Assembly: GCA_035529895.1 (NCBI GenBank)
Contig: DATKVV010000034.1
Location: 1-64,000, forward strand
Origin: JAUWKC01 sp035529895
GTDB taxonomy: Bacteria > Planctomycetota > Phycisphaerae > Sedimentisphaerales > Anaerobacaceae
Reading direction: 5' to 3'
Length of the DNA: 64,000 bases
In this document: one piece after another, positions 17,392-26,116 of the stretch
How positions within the stretch are numbered: the first letter of the stretch is position 1
Layout: every line of letters begins with the position of its first letter
Notes under the pieces: model-generated
Database searches by the model: none
What the model was told of the DNA's origin: nothing
What the model saw: the letters and a program-made list of their open reading frames with translations, nothing else
Made by a program: the position numbers and the translations under genes

Positions 17392-18605
17392 CGAAGAAAC
17401 AGGCAGCGATAAGTATAGTTAGACGATTGCGCCGCAGCGGTTATCAGGCGTTGCTGGCGGGGGGTTGTGTGCGCGATATGCTGCTGGGGCGTGCCGCCAA
17501 GGATTTTGATGTCGCCACCGATGCTCAGCCCGGAGATGTGATAAAGCTTTTTAGACGCACGTTGAAAGTCGGCGCAAAATTCGGAGTAGTGATAGTCCTG
17601 CTCGAAGACAGGCAGGTGGAGGTTGCCACGTTCAGGACCGAGACGGGCTACACTGACGGCAGACATCCCGCGAGCGTCAGATTTGCCAGTGCGGTCGAGG
17701 ATGCGAAGCGAAGAGATTTTACCATCAACGGAATGTTCTATGACCCACTGAAGAAGGAGATAATCGATTATGTCGGGGGACAGGCCGACCTCGAAAGGAA
17801 GGTGGTTCGGACGATTGGTGTTCCGCAGGAGCGTTTCGGCGAGGATTACCTGCGGATGCTGCGGGCGGTGAGGTTTTCCACACAGCTTGGGTTCGCTATT
17901 GAGGCGCAGACCAAGGCGGCTATTTGCGAGGGTGCAAAGAATATTACGAGAATAAGCGGCGAGCGAATCGCGGTGGAACTGGAGGGCATCCTGATAAGTC
18001 CGGGCCGTTCTGCAGGTGCGGGACTGCTGGTTGAGAGCGGGCTGGCGGAGGCTATTTTTCCTTTGTTTGGCGGCGACGGGGCGGAAATCGGAATCCGCGT
18101 GCTGGCACAACTGCGGAAGAAAGTCGGTTTTGCGCTGGCGCTGGCCGGTTTTTTTGGCGGCTGCACGACGGAATTTGCGGTTGAAAGCTGCCGGGTCTTA
18201 AAGCTTAGCAGGAGCCAAAACAGGCATATAAAGTTTCTGCTGAGCAACAGGGGCAAGCTTCTTGATGACCAGATGTCTCTGGGGCAACTGAGAATGATAC
18301 TTGGTGAGCCGTACTTCCGGGACCTTTACGAACTGCAAAGAGCGATTCAGAAAGCTGGCGGAAAGGCGATTGGGCCGCTGATAAGGCTGCGGCGGAGGAT
18401 TAGAGAGTTAGGTGATATGGAACTGAAACCGAAGCCTCTGCTTGACGGCCACGACCTGATGCGGCTGGGCGCGGCGCCCGGCCCGGGCCTGGGCCAGCTG
18501 GCTGAAGAAATGTACATAGGCCAGTTGGAAGGGAGCCTGCAGACGGCTGAACAGGCCGAGCAGTGGGTCCAGAAGTGGTTACAGAAACACAGAACTGAGC
18601 AATAA
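17388..18605 (+). CDS. cca: CCA-adding enzyme / poly(A) polymerase family nucleotidyltransferase
   Basis: Adds or repairs the 3' CCA end of tRNA, or polyadenylates RNA; the two class II subgroups cannot be separated safely by eye. 405 residues when started at the ATG (17,388) that overlaps the rsmD stop. Motif A is LLAGGCVRDMLLGRAAKDFDVAT, with the catalytic D-x-D. RRDFTINGMFYDP and DLERKVVRTIGVP..RFGEDYLRMLRAVRFSTQLGF are the flexible-loop and template motifs. The C-terminal about 180 residues are helical. Confidence 0.93.
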   Translation: MTKKQAAISIVRRLRRSGYQALLAGGCVRDMLLGRAAKDFDVATDAQPGDVIKLFRRTLKVGAKFGVVIVLLEDRQVEVATFRTETGYTDGRHPASVRFASAVEDAKRRDFTINGMFYDPLKKEIIDYVGGQADLERKVVRTIGVPQERFGEDYLRMLRAVRFSTQLGFAIEAQTKAAICEGAKNITRISGERIAVELEGILISPGRSAGAGLLVESGLAEAIFPLFGGDGAEIGIRVLAQLRKKVGFALALAGFFGGCTTEFAVESCRVLKLSRSQNRHIKFLLSNRGKLLDDQMSLGQLRMILGEPYFRDLYELQRAIQKAGGKAIGPLIRLRRRIRELGDMELKPKPLLDGHDLMRLGAAPGPGLGQLAEEMYIGQLEGSLQTAEQAEQWVQKWLQKHRTEQ

Positions 18606-18639
18606 TGGTTGAGTTTTTCCGATTCCAAGAATAATAGTA

Positions 18640-19806
18640 ATGCAGCCTTTCACGCTTCTAATCAAACCATCCGGTTCAGACTGCAACGCCGACTGCAGAT
18701 ACTGTTTCTACAAGAACAGGAATCCGGAGTTCGGGCAGGGCAGACAGAGAATGAGTGATGAGGTGCTCGAGAGCCTCATCAGGGATTATATGCAGTTGGG
18801 TTTTCCGTTTGTCGGTTTTGCCTGGCAGGGGGGTGAGCCCACGCTGATGGGCCTGGATTTCTATAAGAGGGTGGTTGAGCTGCAGAAAAGGTACGGCGGC
18901 CCCGGGCAGCAGGTAAGCAATAAGCTGCAAACCAACGGGATTCTGCTTGATGCCGAGTGGTGCCGGTTCCTGCACGAAAACAAGTTTCTGGCGGGCATTA
19001 GTGTAGATGGCCCGAAAGAATTTCACGATTACTACCGCGTGGACCATTCGGGGGCGGGCACGTTCGAGCGGGTGACCAGGGGCGTCGAGAGCTGCAAAGA
19101 ATATGACGTTGAATTCAATACGCTTGTCCTGCTTAGCAACAGAAACGTGGAGCATCCGGATGAGCTGTTCGATTTTTTTATTGAGAACGGTATGACTTAT
19201 TTGCAGTTCATTCCGTGTGTGGAGACTGACGCTTCGACCGGCCGGATAGCGGATTTTTCAATAACGCCGCGGCAGTACGGGGAGTTTTTGTGCAGGGTAT
19301 TTGACCGCTGGTATAACTACGGCCCGCAAAAGGTTAATATTCGCGAGTTTGACTCGATATTGACTTATTACGTTATGGGCAAGCACACCGTTTGCACCTA
19401 CAGTGAACAGTGCGCCGGCTCAGTGGTTGTCGAGCACACGGGCGACTGTTTCGCCTGCGAGTTTTTCATGGAACCTAAGTGGCGGCTCGGCAACATATTG
19501 GAAACGCCGATAGGCAGAATTGCCGCCGGCGGCATGAGGAGGGCTTTTGCCCGGGCCAAGCGGAATCTCGGCAGCAAGTGCCTCGTATGCAGGTATCTTG
19601 CTGTGTGCAGAGGCGGCTGTATGAAAGACAGGGTTCGTTTGGGCGACGGGCGCACCAATCAAGAAAGCTATTTCTGCGAGGGCTATAAGCGTTTTTTCGA
19701 ATATGCAGTACCCAGGTTTGTGCAGCTGGCGGCCGCGGTTGACGCGGGGGCGGCTGACAGACACACCCGTTCCTCCGACAGAATCAGGTGGCGAATCCGG
19801 AAGTAG
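18640..19806 (+). CDS. Anaerobic sulfatase-maturating enzyme (anSME, radical SAM/SPASM)
   Basis: Oxidises the active-site Cys (or Ser) of sulfatases to C-alpha-formylglycine in the cytoplasm before Tat export, without oxygen. 388 residues. The radical-SAM cluster motif is CNADCRYCFY (residues 15-24). WQGGEPTLMGLDFYKRV and NGILLDAEWCRFL..GISVDGP are family marks. Two auxiliary [4Fe-4S] SPASM clusters are indicated by the cysteines in CTYSEQCAG, DCFACEFF and CLVCRYLAVCRGGCMKDR. It starts 34 bp after cca and lies 171 bp before the first of 22 Cys-type sulfatases, which are its evident substrates. No FGE-type (SUMF1-like) maturase is visible. The C-terminal tail is Arg-rich. Confidence 0.95.
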   Translation: MQPFTLLIKPSGSDCNADCRYCFYKNRNPEFGQGRQRMSDEVLESLIRDYMQLGFPFVGFAWQGGEPTLMGLDFYKRVVELQKRYGGPGQQVSNKLQTNGILLDAEWCRFLHENKFLAGISVDGPKEFHDYYRVDHSGAGTFERVTRGVESCKEYDVEFNTLVLLSNRNVEHPDELFDFFIENGMTYLQFIPCVETDASTGRIADFSITPRQYGEFLCRVFDRWYNYGPQKVNIREFDSILTYYVMGKHTVCTYSEQCAGSVVVEHTGDCFACEFFMEPKWRLGNILETPIGRIAAGGMRRAFARAKRNLGSKCLVCRYLAVCRGGCMKDRVRLGDGRTNQESYFCEGYKRFFEYAVPRFVQLAAAVDAGAADRHTRSSDRIRWRIRK

Positions 19807-19977
19807 TCGAAGGAAGGCGGCGGCCGCACTTTTTTATAGCTGAACTGCCGAAGATAGTGGCAAGACGAGCGGTTTTATGGTAGGTTTCCGGGCTATCAGA
19901 GAATGGGGTCCCTAACCTTCTCTTCGGCAGGCAGGAAGAACCCAGTGAACAGGAGTATTGGTACGGGGAGTTTTGTT
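19807..19977. promoter_or_regulatory. Leader region of the sulfatase array with a 10-bp inverted repeat
   Basis: The 171 bp between the maturase and S1 hold a perfect inverted repeat, CTGCCGAAGA (19,845-19,854) and TCTTCGGCAG (19,921-19,930), with 66 bp between the arms. It could be an operator pair or the base of a long hairpin in the leader RNA. GGGGAG at 19,965-19,970 is a well-spaced ribosome binding site for S1. No clear -35/-10 pair was found. Confidence 0.4.
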
Positions 19978-21420
19978 ATGAATAATGTATTGGACCGTCG
20001 CGACTTCTTGAAAGCTATAGGTTTGGGGGCCGCGTCGTTGGCTGTTCCAGGATGTTTTAGCGCTTCGTCCAAATCTTCTGGTAAGTCGGCAGCGGACAAG
20101 CCCAACATAGTCCTGATTCTGGTCGATGACCTGGGCTGGCGGGACGTTAGCTACGGTGTCGGTTACGGCTACAGCGGCAGCGGATATTACGAGACGCCAA
20201 ACCTCGAAAAGCTGGCCGGTCAGGGTATGCGGTTCACCGATGCCTACGCGGCATGTCCCGTTTGCTCGCCGACGCGGGCAAGCATTATGACGGGCAAGTA
20301 TCCGGCGAGGATATACCTGACCGACTGGATTAACGGGCACGAGCGCCCGAATGCGAAATTGAAGATTCCCAACTGGACCCATTACATGCGACTGGAGGAG
20401 GTGACGATTGCCGAGGCCCTCAAAGCCGCCGGCTATGCCACCTGCCACGTCGGAAAGTGGCACCTTGGAGATGATGCCATATACTGGCCGGAGAACCAGG
20501 GCTTCGATGTGAATAAAGGCGGGTGGAAGGCCGGTCATCCCGCGGGTCCGGGCAAATATTTTACGCCTTACCGAAATCCGAGGCTTGAAGACGGTCCACC
20601 GGGAGAGTACCTGACCGACCGTGAGGCAATGGAGGCGGTCAGGTTCATTGAGCAGAATAGGCATCGCCCGTTCTTTCTGTATATGGCGCACTATGCCGTG
20701 CATGCCCCCATGATGGCCAAGCAGGGCATAATCGATAAGTACCAGGCCAAAACGAGCACACCCGAGCACAATAACGCCACGTACGCAGCCATGATTCAGA
20801 GCGTGGACGAGGCTCTCGGACGCGTGATGGAAAAACTGGAGGAGCTAAACATTGCCGAGCGGACGATAATGATATTCATGTCGGACAACGGCGGCCTGCT
20901 CGGTAAGACAAACAACTGGCCATTGCGGGGCGGAAAGGCGCAGGCTTATGAGGGGGGCATTCGGGAGCCTATGATTATTAAATGGCCCGGCGTTGTCAAA
21001 CTGGGCAGTGTATGCAACGAGCCGGTAATCAGTACGGACTTCTACCCGACCATATTGGAGATGGTCTGTCTGCCTCCAAGACCGGAGCAGCACATTGACG
21101 GTGTGAGTCTTGTGCCGCTGCTCAAGGCAAGAGGCTCGTTGGACCGCGATGCATTATACTGGCACTACCCACACTACCATCCCCAAAATCCGCGTGGTCC
21201 GTTCGGGGCAATCCGCAAGGGTGATTGGAAGCTGATTGAGTATTACGAGGATATGGATGTTGAACTTTACAACATCGGGAAGGACCTCGGTGAGAAGGTC
21301 AATCTCGCCGAGACAAACCCCGCAAAGGCTAATGAGCTTCGGGATATGCTGCACGCTTGGAGGGCATCAGTGGGTGCTCAGATGCCCACTCGGAACCCTG
21401 CTTTTACTGCGGCCCAATGA
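19978..21420 (+). CDS. S1: Tat-exported lipoprotein sulfatase
   Basis: Formylglycine-dependent S1-family sulfatase (alkaline phosphatase fold) that hydrolyses a sulfate ester, presumably on a polysaccharide. 480 residues. ATG 19,978 is chosen over in-frame ATG 19,903 because it puts the Tat motif DRRDFLK at residues 6-12 and has its own ribosome binding site. The lipobox is AVPGC (Cys 26). Metal Asp pair in LVDDLGW; C96 in CSPTR is the residue converted to formylglycine; GKWHLGD and MSDNGG complete the site, with YEGGIREP near the substrate-binding Lys. It is most like S4, S14 and S15 (shared KYPAR..LTD, WHYPHYHP and 'RKGDWKLIEY' region). Exact substrate unknown. Confidence 0.95.
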   Translation: MNNVLDRRDFLKAIGLGAASLAVPGCFSASSKSSGKSAADKPNIVLILVDDLGWRDVSYGVGYGYSGSGYYETPNLEKLAGQGMRFTDAYAACPVCSPTRASIMTGKYPARIYLTDWINGHERPNAKLKIPNWTHYMRLEEVTIAEALKAAGYATCHVGKWHLGDDAIYWPENQGFDVNKGGWKAGHPAGPGKYFTPYRNPRLEDGPPGEYLTDREAMEAVRFIEQNRHRPFFLYMAHYAVHAPMMAKQGIIDKYQAKTSTPEHNNATYAAMIQSVDEALGRVMEKLEELNIAERTIMIFMSDNGGLLGKTNNWPLRGGKAQAYEGGIREPMIIKWPGVVKLGSVCNEPVISTDFYPTILEMVCLPPRPEQHIDGVSLVPLLKARGSLDRDALYWHYPHYHPQNPRGPFGAIRKGDWKLIEYYEDMDVELYNIGKDLGEKVNLAETNPAKANELRDMLHAWRASVGAQMPTRNPAFTAAQ

Positions 21421-21519
21421 TTTGGACGCACTTGAATGCTTATGTTTCAAAAAGTGTATTTGTTTTTATCTGATAAGGTGACTTGGAGTAGCGAGTAGGC
21501 GGCTGAAGGAGGTTGACTA

Positions 21520-22899
21520 ATGAATCGGCGTGATTTTTTGAAGAGGTTATGTGTTGGAGCGGCAGCCGTGGCAACCGGCAGCGCGATTTCTTTCGGCGCC
21601 GACAACAAGGAAAGTAAGCCCAACATAGTCCTGATTCTGGCCGACGACCTGGGCTATGGCGACCTTGGTTGTTACGGCAACAAGACCATAAATACGCCGA
21701 ACCTCGATGCCCTGGCGAAAGGCGGAATGAGATTCACGGATTTCCATTCCAACGGTGCGATGTGCAGTCCGACGCGAGCGGCGCTGTTGACCGGGCGGTA
21801 CCAGCAGCGCTGCGGCATCCAGAGCGTCCTGTCGGGCAAGAGCGATTACAATACGGGGATGGCACCTGAAGAGGTTACTTTCGCAGAGGTGCTTAAGACA
21901 GGCGGATATGCCACGGCCTGCTTCGGCAAGTGGCACCTGGGTTATACCGTACCGTTCAATCCGGTCAAGCAGGGGTTCGATACTTACCGCGGCTTTGTGG
22001 CGGGCGGGCTGGACTACCACTCTCATATCGACCGCTCCGGCAGGCCCGACTGGTGGAAAGATGACAAGCTGGTCCCGGAGAAGGGCTATACGACCGAATT
22101 GCTGAGTGAGCACGCTGTGCGTTTTATCGAACAGAACAAGGACAGGCCTTTCTGCGTTTACGTTCCTTACCAGTCGGTTCATTTTCCGTTTCAGGGGCCG
22201 AAGGACCCCGCGGACCGGCTCGTGGGGGGCGATTACTGGTCCAAGGCCAAGTACGGGCGGAGATATGACGATGTGGAGGACCGCAAGGCCGCATATAAGG
22301 AGATGGTCGAGTCGCTTGACGCGGGCGTGGGCCTCATTGTCGGGAAGGTCAAAGAACTGGGTCTTGAGAAAAAGACTCTTGTTTTTTTTACGTCGGACAA
22401 CGGCGCTTACAAATGGGTAGGCAGCAATCTTCCGTGCAGGGGCCAGAAAGGCGAATTGTGGGAGGGCGGCCACCGTGTCCCGGCTATTGCATACTGGCCC
22501 GGTAAGATTAAACCCGGGACGGTCACCAGTGAAACAGCCCTGACGATGGACCTGTTTGTGACGATGGCGGCTATGGGGGGCGCGAAGCTGCCCGGCGGGC
22601 GGAAGTTTGATGGAATTGACATTTTACCTGTCCTGCTCAAAGGCGAAAAGCTGCCGGAGCGGACGGTTTTCTGGCGCACAGGCGGGGGAGGCGTGGCCCG
22701 TAAAGGACCGTGGAAGCTCATTATGAGGGGAAAAAAGCAAGCCGGATATGACCTTGTCGGGCTTTTTAACCTTGATGATGATATAGGGGAGAACAACAAC
22801 CTTGCCGAGGCAAAACCGCAGACGGTCGATATGCTGAGGGCCGAGTTCGAGGCATGGGAGAAGGATGTCGCGGCCGGTACAAAAAGGGTCAGAAAATAG
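21520..22899 (+). CDS. S2: Tat-exported sulfatase without lipobox
   Basis: 459-residue sulfatase with a strong AAGGAGG site (21,506-21,512) before its ATG. Tat motif NRRDFLKR at residues 2-9; the signal ends in GSAISFGADN with no cysteine, so it is probably released by signal peptidase I rather than lipid-anchored. Active-site parts: LADDLGYGDLG, C82 in MCSPTRAALLTGRY, CFGKWHLGY, FTSDNGAYK and GQKGELWEGGHRVP. The C-terminal part has the usual LVGLFNLDDDIGENNNLAE. S2 has no close paralogue elsewhere in the window. It follows S1 by 99 bp. Confidence 0.95.
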   Translation: MNRRDFLKRLCVGAAAVATGSAISFGADNKESKPNIVLILADDLGYGDLGCYGNKTINTPNLDALAKGGMRFTDFHSNGAMCSPTRAALLTGRYQQRCGIQSVLSGKSDYNTGMAPEEVTFAEVLKTGGYATACFGKWHLGYTVPFNPVKQGFDTYRGFVAGGLDYHSHIDRSGRPDWWKDDKLVPEKGYTTELLSEHAVRFIEQNKDRPFCVYVPYQSVHFPFQGPKDPADRLVGGDYWSKAKYGRRYDDVEDRKAAYKEMVESLDAGVGLIVGKVKELGLEKKTLVFFTSDNGAYKWVGSNLPCRGQKGELWEGGHRVPAIAYWPGKIKPGTVTSETALTMDLFVTMAAMGGAKLPGGRKFDGIDILPVLLKGEKLPERTVFWRTGGGGVARKGPWKLIMRGKKQAGYDLVGLFNLDDDIGENNNLAEAKPQTVDMLRAEFEAWEKDVAAGTKRVRK

Positions 22900-22946
22900 C
22901 CGTAGGAGGATGGAAGCACACGGTATGGTTGTCAGGAGCAAGCGGC

Positions 22947-24563
22947 ATGGTTGAAGGTAGTTACTCACGACGCGATTTCTTGAAGGCGACCGGCGTGGGG
23001 GCCGCAGCCATGGCGCTGTCGGGCTGTGTCGGCGGCGAGAGCGGAGGCGCGCGCAGCTCAGCCGCTAACAGGCCCAACATTCTGATTCTTATGACGGACC
23101 AGCAGCGGTATGATTCGTTGGGCTGCTACGGCAGTGAGGCCGTAAAGACACCGAACCTGGACAGACTCGCCGCCGAAGGCGCGCTTTTCGAGAGGTGCTA
23201 CTCGCCGTGTCCGGTTTGCACGCCCAGCCGGGCGAGCATGTGGACGGGTAAGCCTCTGCCGGGCCACGGTGTGTACAAGCTGCACGACATTTTTCCTGAC
23301 GACCAGGTCCTGTTTTCCAAAAGGTTACAGACGCTCGGCTACGAGACGTCCCTTGTGGGCAAGCTCCACGTTTCGGGAATCTGGCACGAGGCCGAGACGA
23401 GGCACCGCAATGACGGCTTCGAGCATTACCACTGGTGCGTGGATCCCGGCCTGAATTTCGACAGCAAATTCAACTCTTTCGCCAAGTGGGTAAGGAAGAA
23501 GGACCCGGTCTTTTATGGCAGACTCACCAAAGAAGGAAAGAGTCTGCGTCATTTTCCTGCAGGGCTTCATTTCACCCGATGGGCGGGTGAGACCACGATT
23601 GACCTTATTAAGAAGCGGGACAAGAATCGCCCCTTCTTTATTATGATGAGTCTTTTCGACCCGCACGACCCCTACTTCGACCATCCCATTGAATCAAGGG
23701 ACATGGTTAGTGATGAAAGAATCCCCAAACCTCAGGCCATTCCGGAAGATAAGGACAGGCCGGAAGGGGTTCGGCGGGAGATGGAGAAAGCCGCGTTGAT
23801 AAAGAGCAAGAGCGAGACATTCAAGGAGAGTATCCACGAGTTGAGAAAAGGCTACTATGCCTCGATTGGTTTTCTGGACCAGGAAATGGGCAAGGTTCTG
23901 AAATGTCTGGACAAAGAGGGGCTGCCGGAAAACACGCTCGTAATATTCCTGAGCGACCATGGGGACATGCTGTGGGACCGGGGCCTTTTCACCAAAGGCG
24001 CATTTTTCTACGATGCGTCGGTCCGTGTGCCGCTGCTGATGCGCCTTCCGGGCAGGATACCTGGCGGCACGCGCGTGAAGGAGCCGGTCCAGTTGCTTGA
24101 TATTGCCGCCACGGTTCTTGCTCGGGCGGGCTTTAGCGCGAAGCAACTAAAAGAGACGATGCCGGATTCGATGGACCTGGTTTCATTGATACAGCAGGGC
24201 AGAGGTTATGACAACTACCGTGACTATGCGGTGTGTATGTATCGCAACACCGGCTACGGCCCGGGGCACAAGTATTTTGACCCGCCGATTCACGCGACCA
24301 TGTTCCGCGACGAGAGATTCAAGCTGAATGTTTATCATGGTTCGGCGGATAGCAGCCGGCTTGAAGGTGAGCTGTATGATATGCAAAACGACCCGCAGGA
24401 AAGAAATAATCTCTGGAGCGGCCCTCAGTACGCCGAAGTGAAGGGGCGGCTTATGGGAAGACTTGTTGACTGGATGTTCGAGCATGACTTAAGGTACTTG
24501 GGCTCGCGGGGCGGCGAGAAGGTTTTCACCCTCAAAAAGGACTATTATGGCGGGGAGAAATAG
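22947..24563 (+). CDS. S3: Tat-exported lipoprotein sulfatase, choline-sulfatase/PMH-like branch
   Basis: 538 residues from ATG 22,947, preceded by AGGAG at good spacing; the open frame extends back into the end of S2, but those residues lie before the Tat motif SRRDFLK. Lipobox ALSGC (Cys 27). The first metal motif reads MTDQQRYDS (Asp-Gln rather than Asp-Asp), C91 lies in CTPSR, the Lys-His motif is VGKLHVSG, and the second metal site is LSDHGDMLWDRG. These features match the choline-sulfatase/phosphonate monoester hydrolase side of the family better than the arylsulfatase-A side. Substrate unknown; it may be a mono- or small-molecule sulfate ester. It follows S2 by 47 bp. Confidence 0.93.
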   Translation: MVEGSYSRRDFLKATGVGAAAMALSGCVGGESGGARSSAANRPNILILMTDQQRYDSLGCYGSEAVKTPNLDRLAAEGALFERCYSPCPVCTPSRASMWTGKPLPGHGVYKLHDIFPDDQVLFSKRLQTLGYETSLVGKLHVSGIWHEAETRHRNDGFEHYHWCVDPGLNFDSKFNSFAKWVRKKDPVFYGRLTKEGKSLRHFPAGLHFTRWAGETTIDLIKKRDKNRPFFIMMSLFDPHDPYFDHPIESRDMVSDERIPKPQAIPEDKDRPEGVRREMEKAALIKSKSETFKESIHELRKGYYASIGFLDQEMGKVLKCLDKEGLPENTLVIFLSDHGDMLWDRGLFTKGAFFYDASVRVPLLMRLPGRIPGGTRVKEPVQLLDIAATVLARAGFSAKQLKETMPDSMDLVSLIQQGRGYDNYRDYAVCMYRNTGYGPGHKYFDPPIHATMFRDERFKLNVYHGSADSSRLEGELYDMQNDPQERNNLWSGPQYAEVKGRLMGRLVDWMFEHDLRYLGSRGGEKVFTLKKDYYGGEK

Positions 24564-24620
24564 ACAGCAAGGCCAGCCGACGCGGGACTCGAAAGCCTCG
24601 CCGAGATTAAAAGGAGTTGT

Positions 24621-26072
24621 ATGCAAATGAAAAAATGTACACGACGTGAGTTCATTAAGGTCCTCGGGCTGGGCGCCGCGTACTGCACGCTGCCGGGCTG
24701 TGCAGGGGCTGACGGCGCTCTTTCCGGTGGTCCGAGACAGAGCAGGCCCAATTTCGTTTTTATTTTCATTGATGACATGGGCTGGAAGGATGTCGGCTTT
24801 ATGGGCAGCAGGTACTACGAGACGCCCAATATCGACAAGCTGGCCGGCGAAGGGGTGGTTTTTACCAGCGCCTACGCGAACGGCCCGAACTGCGCGCCGA
24901 GCCGGGCGTGCCTTATGTCGGGTCAGTACACGCCTCGACACGGCGTGTACACGGTTGGAAGTTCCGAGCGTGGTCCGGCGCATCTGAGGAAGCTTGTCCC
25001 GATAAAGAACAATACTACACTTGACCCAAAGGTTGTGACGGTTGCCGAAGCGCTCAAGTCGGCCGGCTATGTTACCGCGAGCATCGGCAAGTGGCATCTG
25101 GGCAGAGGCGCCGAAACCGGCCCGGAGGGACAGGGCTTTGATGTGAGCATCGCCGGAGGCCGCACCGGCGCCACCCGGCGTCATTTCAGCCCATACAGCC
25201 TCGACAACCTGACGGACGGTCCCGAAGGCGAATATCTGGCCGACAGGCTGACGGACGAGGCGCTCAGATTCATCGAGACCAACAAGGACAGGCCTTTTTT
25301 CCTCTATCTGCCCCATTACGCCGTGCACACTCCGCTTCAGGCCAAGAAGGCGATGATTGACAAGTACACGAACAAAGCGCCGGACGGCGGACAGAAGAAC
25401 CCGACCTTTGCCGCTATGGTCGAAAGCGTGGACCAGAGCGTGGGCAGAGTGATGAAACGCATTGACGAGCTTGGTTTAAGGGACAATACCGTGGTCTTTT
25501 TCTTTTCCGACAACGGAGGCGTTTTCGGCATTACTTCGATGGAGCCGCTGCGGGGCGGCAAGGGGATGCTCTACGAAGGGGGGATTCGCGAGCCGATGAT
25601 AGTGCGCTGGCCCGGGAGGTTCAAAGCGGGCAGTGTCTGCGATGTGCCGGTAATTGGAATCGATTTCTATCCCACGATGCTGGAAATAGCCGGTGCGCCG
25701 AAGCCTGAGGGACATATCCTCGACGGCGAGAGTATCGTCCCGCTTCTAAGAGGCACCCAGAGCCTGAAGCGCGAAGCTATCTTTTGGCATCTTCCAGCTT
25801 ATCTGCCGGCTAACTACGGCTGGAAGGAGACTTGGCGCACAACGCCCGCAGGTGCGATGCGGCAGGGCGACTGGAAACTAATAGAGTACTTCGAGGATGG
25901 CCGACTGGAACTATACAATCTCAAGGATGACATCAGCGAACGAAACAACCTGGCTCAAAGAATGCCGGACAAAACGAGGGAGCTGCACGAGCTGTTAAAG
26001 AAATGGCGCAAGTCCGTCAATGCTCCGGTTCCCACTGAGCTTAATCCGGCGTACAATCCGGAGGCCAGGTGA
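24621..26072 (+). CDS. S4: Tat-exported lipoprotein sulfatase
   Basis: 483 residues. AAGGAG at 24,611-24,616 serves ATG 24,621 or the Met two codons later. Tat motif TRREFIK, lipobox TLPGC (Cys 27). FIDDMGWKD, C91 in CAPSRACLMSGQY, SIGKWHLGRG and FSDNGGVF form the active site, with GGKGMLYEGGIREP after it. The C-terminal end (MRQGDWKLIEYFEDG, DDISERNNLAQRMP) aligns by eye with S1, S14 and S15, so this is a paralogue group. It lies 57 bp after S3. Confidence 0.95.
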   Translation: MQMKKCTRREFIKVLGLGAAYCTLPGCAGADGALSGGPRQSRPNFVFIFIDDMGWKDVGFMGSRYYETPNIDKLAGEGVVFTSAYANGPNCAPSRACLMSGQYTPRHGVYTVGSSERGPAHLRKLVPIKNNTTLDPKVVTVAEALKSAGYVTASIGKWHLGRGAETGPEGQGFDVSIAGGRTGATRRHFSPYSLDNLTDGPEGEYLADRLTDEALRFIETNKDRPFFLYLPHYAVHTPLQAKKAMIDKYTNKAPDGGQKNPTFAAMVESVDQSVGRVMKRIDELGLRDNTVVFFFSDNGGVFGITSMEPLRGGKGMLYEGGIREPMIVRWPGRFKAGSVCDVPVIGIDFYPTMLEIAGAPKPEGHILDGESIVPLLRGTQSLKREAIFWHLPAYLPANYGWKETWRTTPAGAMRQGDWKLIEYFEDGRLELYNLKDDISERNNLAQRMPDKTRELHELLKKWRKSVNAPVPTELNPAYNPEAR

Positions 26073-26116
26073 CAGCAGGGGACAGAGCGCGCAAAGAGCA
26101 CTTATAGGAAAATGTT

